NCBI GenBank assembly: GCA_017893485.1
Contig: CM030359.1
Coordinates: forward strand, 29,640,430 to 29,704,429
Length of the DNA stretch: 64,000 nucleotides
Direction: 5' to 3'
DNA from: Hemerocallis citrina
Lineage: Eukaryota; Streptophyta; Magnoliopsida; Asparagales; Asphodelaceae
A program made the position numbers and the translations under genes. Under the pieces are notes generated by a model. The model saw only the letters and a program-made list of their open reading frames with translations, searched no databases and was not told where the DNA came from. Shown piece by piece: positions 13,339 to 24,400 of this stretch. Every line of letters begins with the position of its first letter. Positions within the stretch are counted from its first letter, which is position 1.

Positions 13339-13430
13339 GGTGACCAGGGGATTCGAACCAGCAACCTGAGACCCGAAAACCCACTGTAGCGAACTAGGGT
13401 CATCCCAACCACTTGAGCTATGCATTCGGG
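13339..13430 (-). other. tRNA-like module 1 in solo LTR B
   Basis: The minus strand has TAGCTCAAGTGG (13409-13420), a good A box, and GGTTCGAATCC (13349-13359), a perfect B box, about 61 nt apart, as in tRNAs with a long variable arm. The T arm pairs only partly, so it is tRNA-like and not a working tRNA gene. The diverged counterpart is at 57280-57365 in H, at nearly the same distance from the LTR start (about 1.5 kb). Confidence 0.6.
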
Positions 13431-15312
13431 TTGTCACTAGTGCAACTCGAAGTCTATTTAAAACAATTCTCTTTGTTATTTAAAACATTTCGATATTCAA
13501 CAAGTCCTCATTTCATTTTGCTTTTATAAAAATTTCTGTAAATTTCCAGATTGACTAATACCATCATAAATTATACTCCAGTATATAGAAAATAATTTTT
13601 CTCAATAATTAATACATGTTTTTCATACAATTAATTCGAGTTCTAAATTATCACTACCACATTCCTTCTTTTTCGACATTTCTTTACAATTAATATCACT
13701 AATCTCTTTATTAGCAAACTTCATATTAATTTCCTGTTTTAAATCATTTACCAAACATACAAATCTATATTTTAGTTTATTCATTTCAATAAAACACAAA
13801 GATTCATTTAAACACATAAAGTAGCATTGTTAATCTACTAAATTTTGTGTATAATTCTTGATGTAGATAATGAGATTTTCCGCAAGTAATCCATGGCCAT
13901 ATTCAATTCACACAAAATTTAGACTTTACTAATGGAACCACATACAATTTCATATCAACATTTCAACAAATCAATAGATCGTTTTTCCAGTTAAATGTGT
14001 ACTCATTCTTAATCTTTTTCATGCATCATTCTTCCCATTCAAATCTAGTATGCATTCCTAATTAGAAACATGAAAAATTTACCCACCTTAGTTGGAGAGA
14101 AATACAACTAGCAACCTCCTAAACGAATGTCCTTGCAAACGAACGATCCTCCTTCTAGAAGCGCGCACTCGAGCCTCAAGCACACCAAAAACCGAGCACT
14201 CCCCTTGATGAAAAAACCGGCCTCTCCTCTTGATTGATGCAAGCACAATTCTCCCACACACTCTCAATCTTTTACTCACTTACTAACTACTAGATAATTG
14301 TATTTTGAACTATAGGTTTGGAGGAATTAATTAGCACAAGAATACTAGCCAAAGGGGGGGGGGGATATTTATACAAAAAAAATAGGAGAATGGATGGCTA
14401 AGATTGAAGTAGGAGTTAGGAACAAATGGCTAAGATTTAAGGAGGAGTTACACTAACCACCCATGATCAAGTAACCACCACCACCATGATCCCAATTGAA
14501 ATTTTCATTTCCCTCCAAGATCACAACCAGCCTAGCATTGTGCATATTGCACGTGTACGTGTAGTGCACGTGTATGCAACTTGGTCTCCATCTAAAAATT
14601 TGTACAATATATATAAAAAATCTTTAAATTGTATTCTACATTACAAGTTGTATTTAAAAAAACAAAATAGCTCATGGGCTTTAGTTTATGGGCCAAAATA
14701 ATAATTATAAAAAAGATAATAAATTGAATTAAATTTGGGCTTTTTAAAAAGAAAGGCTTTCGGTCTATTTGAAAAAGGGCCTTTATATAAAAATAATTAA
14801 AGAGCACATATATAAATATCTATACTCATCATGAAGAAAATAATCATAACATTTAATATTACCAAAATATTGCACGTGCACACTACGTGCAAAATAAAAT
14901 AATTTTCATTAAATGAAAATCGGGGCATTACAGTGAGTATCGCTCTCGTCCTCAGAATAATGGAGACCAATTCCTACTCCACAGATCATTATGGGGCATA
15001 TTTCATCCCTCGTCTGGAATACTGAGGAATGTCTCGCTCTTTGGATCATTATGGAGCCAACGTCATGCACGACTTTCCCGTGAGTATCGCTCTCGTCCTC
15101 GGAATAATGGGGACCAATTCCTACTCCACAGATTATTATGGGGCATATTTCATCCCTCGTCTGGAATACTGAGGAACTTCTCACTCCGTGGATCATTATG
15201 GAGCCTTTCTACTCACGATCGTTCTTGCTTCATCGTATCTCCTTTCTAGTGCCTAAGTCAAGCTCTCAGAACATCATCTAGCTCTCGGTTGTGCTACTTG
15301 AGGGTCGGTGAC

Positions 15313-15329
15313 CACTCCCTCCTTAGAAG
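15313..15329 (-). other. Internal polypurine tract copy after gag in element A
   Basis: The minus strand reads CTTCTAAGGAGGGAGTG, matching the terminal polypurine tract at 10623-10639. It lies about 240 bp after the gag stop and before the tandem array. Element D has the same arrangement at 47542-47558. Confidence 0.7.
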
Positions 15330-15568
15330 AAAACGAGGTTTTCCAAGGAGAAGGCAAAATTTCAGTTTTGTGCCTTATCCCAAACACTTAAATAAATAAG
15401 CGCAAGACACGAGATGACCAAATACCTAAGAAAACTTTCATGCTTTATAAAAGTCATAATATCTCGCTACAGAACACATTACACATTTGCCATTCATGGC
15501 TAGCAAGAAATGAACTAACAAAATATATTACTATTCTAGACCATGCACCACTTCACACTTCCTTCCAG

Positions 15569-16551
15569 CTAAGCTGAGGTTCGCCTCTGACGAACTGACT
15601 TCTTCCCTTCATCGACCACCTTCAGTAACTGGCCATTGGGGTTCCTTTGCAGTTGTGGACAATTCGATTTCCTGTGCCCGGCTTCTCCGCAGTTATAGCA
15701 GGTGGTTGTCTGGGCTCTTTTTGGGCATTGACTCTTGAAATGACCTTGTTCCTAACACACCACCATCCGTCTAGGCTCCTTAAGCTTTTTAGACTCGGGA
15801 GTTGAATCCCGCTTGTCATGGTCGGGGGTGATACTCGCCTTCTTCCTTTTTTTCTTCGCCTCGGCCTCGCCTTGATTCTGTCCCATGTCCATTTTGGTTA
15901 CCGCAGCTCACCTTACTAGCTTGTCGAATCGGCGAATGCCTAACGGAACCATCCTCGACCTCAGTCCAGGCCTAAGCCCTTGCACAAACCTCTGGGCTTT
16001 CTTTGCTTCCTCCTAGACCATCTCTGATGCATACCATGACAGTTGAGAAAACTTTGTCTCATATTCCTTGACAGACATATTTCCCTGCTTCAAATTGTGG
16101 AACTCCATTGCCTTTTCTTCTTGCACATCCGTGGGGAAATAGTGCTGTCGAAATTCATCAAGGAAATCTTCCCAAGTGATCTGGCATTCTCCAAGACCAT
16201 ACTTCACAGACTGCCACCAAACTCTGGCATCCTTCTCCAGCAAAATTGTGGCCAAATGAACATTGCTATCCTCTGGAGTCATTAGTACCTCAAACACCGT
16301 TTCCACCTGGCGTATCCAGTCATCTGCAGCCGTGGGGTCGGCCTATCCTTCAAAACTGGCAGTTTCATCCTCGTAAACGATTCCACCATCTTTATTGGGT
16401 CTGCTGGTGCCGCGACTCCTGTTGTTCCCTATGGTGGTGCTGAGTTTCTGCTAACTTCCACCCATGCTCCCATCATCTGGTATACACGGGTAAACTCTGC
16501 TTCAACATTGAAGTTTGTGTCGTTGGTCCTACTGACTTCGCCCTCAGCCAT
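15569..16551 (-). pseudogene. gag: Ty3/gypsy gag of element A, degenerate
   Basis: Gag is the structural protein that packages element RNA. The start ATG is at 16551 (MAEGE, as in D). The middle part, open at 16013-16306, contains ITWEDFLDEFRQHYF and EFHNLKQGNMSVKEYETKF, characteristic of the retrotransposon gag (capsid-like) domain. A zinc knuckle CYNCGEAGHRKSNC (CX2CX4HX4C) is read at 15654-15702. The C-terminus is RTSA then TAG at 15569-15571. The frame is broken by small indels, for example between 16306 and 16370, and the first knuckle is lost, so no full Gag could be made. About 327 codons would be the intact length. Confidence 0.85.
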
Positions 16552-16751
16552 TCCGCGGTGGTTGTTTCTGATTCTTCTAGACACCCTTCAAGGAAAGAAA
16601 ACACACAGGGTTAGTTCGGGATGTAGGAAAGATCACCACATAAGTAGAAAGTGAACAATCATGATTTTGACCTTCCTACAATCCAAACTAGACCCAGGTA
16701 TTTGGCATTTTAAATAAATTTCCTACTGTGTTAGCCTGCAATTTGAAGTCA

Positions 16752-16763
16752 GCTCTGATACCA
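16752..16763 (-). other. Primer binding site of element A (initiator tRNA-Met)
   Basis: The minus strand reads TGGTATCAGAGC a few bases inside the 5' LTR end (16768), complementary to the 3' end of plant initiator tRNA-Met. It fixes the orientation of the element as minus. Confidence 0.9.
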
Positions 16764-16767
16764 CTTC

Positions 16768-18737
16768 TGTCGCGCCCCGGATCCCCGCTACCGGACATCC
16801 GTGACACTCACCAGAATCTTTGCCTTCAAATGCATCTCAACACAGCAATAACACAGAAATTTAAAACTTTTTATTGCCAAATAAAGTCATTACATTATTA
16901 ATTACAACCGATACCTTGCTCTTGGACAAGGAGTACAAATTACATCCGCTCATTACAACTTATTACAATTAATTACTGATTCCACTTGTAAAGCTATTTG
17001 CTGCCTCCTGGAAAGGTAATCGGCTGATCACTTGCTGAACTTCGCTGAGTGGCCCATCGGCTCCTCTGGGACTTGCTCCTCGGCTTGAGGCTTCTGCTGC
17101 GCGACTCTGATATCTCTGCACCTGTTTGAAGAGTAGAACCGAGACCTAAAAGGTGGGGAACGTCAGTACTTTGACTGACGCAATATTGATAATAATAGCG
17201 ATCCTCCAAACTGGCAATCACAAACCATCTTGAATAGAAAAAGAAACGTGCATCCTAATTTATGTAGTGCTCGTGTATGCCATGATCTAACAACAACCAA
17301 TCACAAGCCTATTCTAAAGCAAGCAAGACTTGGAAATCTGGATCCGCATGCATCTCATACTACATGCGTTCCCAATCCAAGCATGGCCTAATCTAATGCA
17401 CAAATAAGAATGCACACGATGCACCTACTCTAATGCAATTCAGTTGGGAACGTATGCATCCCATACCACATACTTTCCCAAAATCAACTTCGATGGAAAC
17501 GTATACATCCCATACTACATACTTTCCAAGGAGTTCGCCTCTCTTGATTGTAGGGTTCAATCCCTTGCCATGCATCCTACCCTTGTACCCATCCAGTTCC
17601 CAATAGATTGTCCGTCGCCCTAGGAAGTTGCAGCTGATCGATCCAGTTCCGCCACTGCAGTGCCTAAGTGGTGGTCATAGCTGCCACTTTGTACCAGTGT
17701 ATGAACCTCCTCAGAAAGCTGCGTTGAATCCGGTCGCCCGACCGTATGATTCCCATGTCCACTCCTATGGACCGACGCATGCATGTTCACCCCTGATCGG
17801 GTTATGAACTTAAATATATACCAAAAACACAAAACCCCTGCGCATAGGGACGTGAGCTCCTCGGGAGGTCAAATCCTTCTGACCTCCCGTACCTTACTCC
17901 GGCAAAGCTTTGGGAATTAACAGATCGAGATACGAGCCAAGGACTCAATCCATGAGTGCCGAAAACGTATCCCTACGACTGGAAGGTACAACACCGACTA
18001 CGGTTTAGTAGGACTAATGCAATTTCCCAACCCCTTAATATGCCATTCTAACCCCTGCCTTACTCTAATTACTTTGGGTAATAAGATAAAACTGCTTCCA
18101 TACTTGCCTATCAACCTCTAGCACTGGCGATACCGGTCCGGTTCGCCACTTTTCCGGCTTGGAATTGTCTAGCATTCCGGCTTATATTCACCGCTGCCCC
18201 GACTGTAAATGTATGTTCACCCTTGTGAACTTATAATAAAGGCACGGCTCGGATGTCCTACGCTTTGGCGGAAGTTTATAATGTAGGGTTAACAGGTATA
18301 GGGTATCCCTTACCCTAGTGACTAACTCGAGTCACATATCCCACTCTGGGAGTCAACAACCTCAATAACAGATATCAACCATCCCTAGACAAGAGTTATC
18401 AACTCTGATAGTTCACGCGGTAAATGTCCTCACAATACCTAGTCAAACCAAGACTAAGCGACCTACGGGTTTCTGCCGAATCTTAAAATGATCATAACTC
18501 TCTCGATACAACTCCGATTAGAGTGTAAAAGCCCAATATGGAAAGGTGTCCCATAAACTGTCCTCCTCGTTCTTGTGCATCTTTTAGAATGCAATCCTCC
18601 CATAAACTGTCCCGTAACCCTAACCACTCACCACAATAGCAAAATCAGCCCATAATACTGCAATCAAGTGCACGCATACGGATAATATACATATATACAT
18701 ACATATATTCAGGTATCTTACAATACGGGGTGTTACA
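16768..18737 (-). repeat. Element A 5' LTR with a 1.57-kb internal deletion
   Basis: It begins TGTCGCGCCCCGG and ends CGGGGTGTTACA on the plus strand. It matches 7136-8872 and then, after GAAAGGTG at 18541-18548, resumes with sequence matching the last 180 bp of the other LTR. A short stretch (cccataaactgtc) at the junction also recurs about 50 bp further on, suggesting repair by copying. The missing part includes the region where the promoter would be expected, so this copy may be unable to start transcription. Confidence 0.85.
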
Positions 18738-18742
18738 CTAGT

Positions 18743-21700
18743 ACCTCTCAATGAGAGAACTGGCATATTCTTACTAACTAAACAAAGGAAGGCATATAGC
18801 ATGAAGGCTCCCTCACTTCGTAAAGGAAGGAGAGAGCCCTGCTTTAGTATTAGTATGGGCAAGGGAAGTAGTATTTCAATTCAAGAAGCTCGTCGTCTTA
18901 CTGATTGAGCACTTGGCGAGTCAGGAGTGGATTGACCAAGGATGGGATTTGCGCATACCAATGAATGGAGTCGAGAACTTAAGGAGAAGATATGTCAAAG
19001 ATGTGGAAGTGCAAGTTATGCAACACGAGCAAGCCTAGGTGAACGCTTTGGTCTCATTCACTAAGCGGAAGAAGCCTACTCTATCTACTCCTCCGGAAGA
19101 AAATCCAGATGCTAAGATCTCGATTATGGAACTTCTGTTCTGGACCTGATATTGGATCTCATTTGCGTCCGTTTATAGTAGCCCGGAAAGCCTCTCTCTC
19201 CGTAGGTCCTTAGGAAGTCAGTCATCTCTCTTTCTCGACCACCTATCTCTTCAGATAAAGAATGAACAAAGCGACTAGGGCATAGCGAGCGCCTTCCTTT
19301 CTTCTTTATAAGTTAGAGATTGAGAGTGTAGAGAATGAACGAACCTTTCGAGAATGCGCATTCATTAGCAAACCTAGTACCTTCGTTGAAGTATCGGTTG
19401 GAGATGATACCGTGAAAGTTGCTAGTGCCGCTACTGGCCTTAGTCATCCAGGGATGAAGGACAATCTATCGAAAGATGAACGAGGGACGAGTGTACGGAG
19501 CCAAGAAACAAATCGTAGTGCCGGTTCAGTGAAGTAAAGTTCCGTCTCCCATCCCGAACCTTAAAAAAGTGAAGGGTATGTGTTTGTTGTTTCTTGGCAT
19601 TTTCTTTGTTATGCCAACCTAAAAACAGATACATAAAAGGGATTCCATCGGCCTCCTATTTTATAGGAATAGAATGCATCTTTTATCGAAGGATAAGAAA
19701 GAAAAACTATCTGATCAAAGCCTGCGAGAATGATTTTGAAGATCAGGACAGGTAGTCAGGAACCCTAGATCTACCTATGAAACACCAGAAAAAGCTGTAG
19801 GGGAAGGACATCCTTCGCCAAATGCCACTCACAATGTGACCACAGCAGGATATCGCCAGATCCTTTCCTATGACTTAGAAGCATACATTTGGTCTATTAA
19901 CGCCCAGATTTCAATCTTAGAACTTCTTGAGACCCCCCAAAACACACCGAACTATTCTATACCCTTCTTAGAGAAGCACGAATCCTGGAATCCTGCGGGA
20001 GACACCCGCAACTGCAGTTTATCTTTTCCCAGATCATTGCACCTCCACCAAGAAGATTATCGGGTTAGGATATAGATGCTAGTAGACACCTGCACCTGGA
20101 TGCTGTCTACATTACCGCCTACGTAGGAGACTGCAGGATTAGATGAAGAATAGTTGACAATGGGGCAGGAATCCCCTCAAAATCAATCTTTTAGTTCCGT
20201 TCGCGGGATATTAGAAGAAGACTTTACTTATTATTTCATTTTCTTGAAAAGTCTGTATTCGAAATGGTTGGTAAAGGGAGCAGTTGACGTTGAGCTTAAA
20301 GAGCAAGCAAATCTTCTTTGCCAAAATAAAAGAAAAAAGACAAGAAAGAAAGCCGCAAGAGTAGGCCAAACAAAAATCCGTATCGCGTGAGGTCATAACT
20401 TTAAGGGTTTGGCTAGTTGCGATCAGATGTAGAAGATAAGTTCGTTTAGGAGCCACCGCATACGTTGACTCTATAATTTCTTCGTTAGATTTGCGATGGC
20501 TCTCACTGGTCCTCCAAATCCCCTATTGTATTCAAATAAAAATGGTTTGATCATTCAATGGATCAAGCAGGGTCTTTCTTTCTCTTTTCAATCAAAGAAT
20601 GGTTTTCTTCGAAAGCACCAGAGTTTGCCGAGTAGCTCGTGCAGGAGTTTTGGAAAAGCTGAGAAAGGGAAACCAAACAAATATTCCCTTAAGCTGCACG
20701 GCGGAAACAAGAAACGGAATACCTAGGTTGCAAGGCAAGGGAGGACGGAACCCCACTTCGACTCACCAAGGATAAGATAAGTACTGTGGCATCCTTTATT
20801 CAAAAGTGATATAGATCAATGCCTGGACTGGGGGGGGGGGGGGGGGGCGTCGGCCCCCCGGGAAAATGTTTGCAGATGCGACCATGAATCAAAACAGGTC
20901 GAAACATTCAGCTGTCAATGGACTAACTTAGCTAGAACGTCGACCGAGATGGCCAGGCCCCGGTTCCCAGGGTTAGGGTATTCCCTATGTTGAGCCTTGG
21001 CAATACAATTAGGAGTAGCTTTCTTCGAGTAAGTGTTCTTACCGACTTATGTGCGGGTGGTACCCAGGATAGGAATGGTGAACATGCTGCGATGCTATCT
21101 GTTGAATCCGCCCATGAAAGGACGACATCCGCCTTACTTATTTGTGACCGATCCACATAAGAAAGGGAAGCAGTAGAAAGATCTGTTGATTCGGGCCCTC
21201 CTTCTCTTCGCTTTTCCCTCTAAAATGTGCTGAACACTTACCCAATCTTGATTGGAGACCTCTCCACTATTCATATTTTTACCCTTATCTTTATAAGATT
21301 CCACTCTATCCGCTTTCAAAAGCTACCTCTCCATGTTGTAAAACAGGCTTGTCTGCAAAGTGCTGGTATATTAGTTGCTTGCGCTCTGTTCCCGAACAGT
21401 CCTTCCCTTCTGGTTTGCTTAACTTAAGTAGAGTCATTCCACTGATAAAACGCAAACCTAATCTCTCTTGCATTTTCCTGATTGCGAAAGCATTCCACAC
21501 CAGTTGGCTCGGGCATTGTAGGGCTCTTTCTCGAAGAAAGCCTTCTGTCTTCTCCGTCCCACTCCGCTGACTATCCATATGCAACTTGAGCAACTACCCA
21601 CTTGGCTTCTGTCTAAGCTCTTCAGAAGACAACTGCCGGGTGTGCTAATGCAGAGATTGAGAAAGACCTGGATTCCCTAGCAGAGAGCTACTTTGCGGAC

Positions 21701-24328
21701 TGACTTCCCTTTCCGATCTCAGATGTTACGAGTGAAAAAATGGAGAAGGAATTCCATTTATTCTGTTTAGAATGAGAACTGTTATTCCCGCTTGCTTTCT
21801 TCCGGGGCGAGACCTGCATCCAAAGAGAGAAGATTTAGCAAAGGAGGTCGGGAGTGAGAAAGATGCTGCTTGCTAATGGTATGCTTAGGAAAGAGAGTCA
21901 TATGCACATGTCCGAGGGAAAGCCAAGTGCAAGAGTTGATTTGGGGCTTAAAGTTATGCCCTTTCTTTCGTATAGTCAAGTGCAAGATGTGCAAATATGC
22001 ATGAATTGTTCAAATGCGGCTACTTCAGCTCAATGTCCTCACTCCAAAAGCGAAGACCATGCCCAGCCATTGCCCGGGGGGTAACTGGGTTGGTGGATTC
22101 ACATCGCTCGATGAGTGATTGACATCAAGATCAGAGCGCGCACTGAACGCTAGATTGATTCCTATGATTATGATATGCTATTCCTAGATAGAAGTCATTC
22201 CGAAAGGTAGGAATTCTATAACACTAATAGTTGCGCTAACCTAACCTTGAACTCTCCTCTCGGTAACAGTAAGGGACTGGCAGTTCATGACTGTTAGAAG
22301 GAAAGGAAGACAGAAAGCAAGGGTGAAGAGACTCGACTGATAAGGAGAGGCGAAGTAACAAGACAGAGTTTAAGAGTTCCCTTACCCGGACTGACTAATC
22401 GCTAAGAGCTCACCCCGAGTGGGATAACTCTAAGTACGACATTCAGTAAGAAGTAAGCCAAGTTCAGTGATCCTCGAGAATGAACTATCAGGCCTAAAGC
22501 CTAGACTAGGAGGAAAGTGCTAATTAGTGGACTCGCATCCCCTTAATATGAAACTCTCACAAGAAGGATGGAAAGTCGTGGAATTGCTTGAAGTTAGCCA
22601 AGTTCTCTTAGCCATTACGTTAGGGTGACTCGAGAAAGCTTGAAAGGGAATTCCGAGAGCCCTTAAGCTTCAAGCTATCCGGCTTCAAGCCGTGAAGGAG
22701 GAATCCGAGTTGCATCCTAAAATAAGAAAGATCGTTCATCAGCGCTTTCAGTAACTAAAAGTCAATCAGGTGCGTAATCAAGCTAATCTAATTCCTTAGG
22801 AGCTGGAGCAATAAGAGATGAAAGAGTTGACTTTACATTGAATACAAGAACTAGTAAACTTAGCATAGATGGAATGAACTATCAGAGAAGAAAAGGCACT
22901 GGGCGGTTACCTGGACTTAGATCTGCCTCCGGCCTAGATCAACCTCAGTGAAATGGAGTCTCTATCGCTCCGCTCCAAGAGTCAAATATGAGACTAGACT
23001 TCATACACCTTCAAGTTCATAGGACGAAAAGAGGTTCTTTTTAGGCCCTTATACTCTCGGCCTAGCATTGAATGGACTGGTATGGGTATTCACCTTCTCA
23101 ATTTTCAATTCAATGGTTAGGGAACTTCTATTTGGCACCTGAATTGGACTGAAACAAATCTTTTCCAGTCTCGTGCTCTCAAATATTTTTTAACTTTCAC
23201 TAGAAGACTTAATCAAAGAGGTACTTCTATGAAAGTCAGAATCTCATATCTTTCGACTATGTAATAGAGGTCTTTCTCTAGTTCAAGAGCGAAGAGAGTA
23301 AAATTCACTGATCTTGGTTCCGCTTCTTGTCTTCGAAATCTTCCAGTCTCTCTGTGTGAACATTTAACTAGAAAGACCTTCTTCATTCATCACTCAACCA
23401 GTCTGAAATCTATCTGCTGAATGAAGGAAGGGATGAGGTTCTGAAAGAATTGGAGCACTAATCAGACTGCTCTGCTTTATCTAATCAAGTTTTCACATTG
23501 ACTATAAATAAGGTCAGAGGATGAAGGTCGAGAAGAGTCTGTTTACTTCTGGGTGACACGGGATGAAAAGCAAAATGATTATCATACTGATCTAGTCAAG
23601 CCTATAGGGGATGCCTCATGGAGAGCTGAGGGATTGGGTCGAGTCTCCGCTTTCTTCTTTCTACAAATGACTACTGTTGAACAAAAGAAAGGCGACCGAA
23701 GGAAGAAAGGAGCTGTGAGATGATATGGATCCGGTGGTTAGGGAGTCAAAAAAAAACTGTGAATTGGAAGCTAGCTTTGCATTCCATCCATCCTCCAGTG
23801 GAATGTGTGGGAGGCGACTCTTTTCTTTCCTACGCTTCTCAGTTCAGTCCAACGACAAATAATTAATGGGAGGGTCTTCTTTTATTGCATAACCTCACTT
23901 GAATTCGCTTTTTGTACCTTCCATCCCCAACACTGCTCGATCTTCTCCCGTCTCATCGTAGAAACTCTTTGCCGGAACGAGTCGAACTCAAACAGAGCTA
24001 TGACTCTGAAAATAAAGAGAAGTAGTTCTCGAACTGACATCAACCGATCTTGATCAGCCAACTCTACATCTCGCTGAGTAACAGGTCCATCTGAGTAAAA
24101 AAAACGAGACGACTGATTCACTCGAAGAATAGTCTTTATAATACCTTGGCAGAATAAGAGAGCTAACTTCATTGCTCAAGCTTGATTCGAACCGGCTAAA
24201 CCTATAGTTTGAGGCTCGAAGGAAAAACCCTTCCTCAATTGGCAGTTCCGAGGTAAGAGTTGATTAGAAAGCCGCTTCCCCTGTAGTTGTTAGCTCATTC
24301 TTGACAAATCCGATCGGGTCTTCATAAT
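18743..24328. other. Mitochondrial-type spacer (NUMT, middle tract, left part)
   Basis: The sequence continues the left tract once element A and one CTAGT are removed. No gene is recognised. Frames of 60-95 codons (for example 19836-20075, 20154-20390, 20496-20726, 21306-21593) were read and do not resemble known mitochondrial proteins. An 18-base G run lies at 20830-20847. The rest shows no clear structure by eye. Confidence 0.55.
20830..20847. repeat. Poly-G run of 18, followed by a C-rich stretch
   Basis: Eighteen consecutive G are followed by cgtcgg and a run of C with ggg. It could be true slippage expansion in the nuclear copy or a sequencing artefact. Confidence 0.9.
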
Positions 24329-24400
24329 CTGGAGTAAAAGGATTCGAACCTTTGCATGCCGGTACCAAAAACCGATGCCTTACCACTTGGCTATACTCCA
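24329..24400 (-). tRNA. trnQ: tRNA-Gln(UUG), native mitochondrial type
   Basis: The 72-nt minus-strand sequence folds as a complete cloverleaf. The acceptor stem TGGAGTA/TACTCCA pairs over seven base pairs; the D arm is TAGCCAAGTGGTAAGGC; the anticodon loop TTTTGGT gives UUG; the T arm AAAGG-TTCGAAT-CCTTT pairs perfectly; the discriminator is G. The sequence resembles the native plant mitochondrial trnQ and not the plastid one, which begins TGGGGCG. In its original setting it would read CAA/CAG codons. No disabling change is seen, but inside a NUMT it lies outside its normal expression system; its A and B boxes could in principle recruit RNA polymerase III. Confidence 0.93.

Larger units (their letters stand above)
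11626..14932 (-). mobile_element. Solo LTR B, nested in element A (3307 bp)
   Basis: The plus strand begins TGTAACGCCCCGAAT and ends CGGGGCATTACA, flanked by ATGAG (11621-11625) and GTGAG (14933-14937), a 5-bp duplication with one mismatch. There is no interior, PBS or polypurine tract, so it is a solo LTR left by recombination. It belongs to the same family as H (55782-59091): same length, same ends and same internal layout. A minus-strand TATA box (GTATAAATAT, 14365-14374) is followed by a splice-donor-like AAGGTGGGT at 14081-14089. Two tRNA-like modules lie near its middle. An 11-G run starts at 14354. Confidence 0.9.
10690..15220 (-). repeat. About 147-bp tandem repeat array of element A (split by B)
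   Basis: Units recur at about 147 bp, for example the CTCTCGTCCT box at 14943 and 15090 and related boxes near 10900, 11045, 11190, 11338 and 11482. Each unit is two related halves of about 72 bp built round GATCATTMTGG and CTGGAATACTG. The array covers 10690-11625 and 14933-15220 and is interrupted by solo LTR B. The same repeat lies in the same place in element D (47640-48396 and 51158-51308). In the sense (minus) direction 147 bp equals 49 codons, and one frame stays open across several units; frames are also open on the other strand, so coding is not established. Confidence 0.8.
7136..18737 (-). mobile_element. Element A: complete gag-only LTR retrotransposon (TR-GAG type)
   Basis: The element is bounded by the 5-bp target duplication CTAGT (7131-7135 and 18738-18742). 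In its own minus-strand orientation the order is 5' LTR (16768-18737), PBS, gag, internal polypurine tract, 147-bp repeat array, terminal polypurine tract, 3' LTR (7136-10622). The interior is about 2.8 kb once nested solo LTR B is removed. No protease, reverse transcriptase, RNase H or integrase reading is seen in any frame, so this matches the non-autonomous class with terminal repeats and only a GAG domain. Gag type and PBS point to Ty3/gypsy. It inserted into mitochondrial-derived DNA. Confidence 0.9.
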
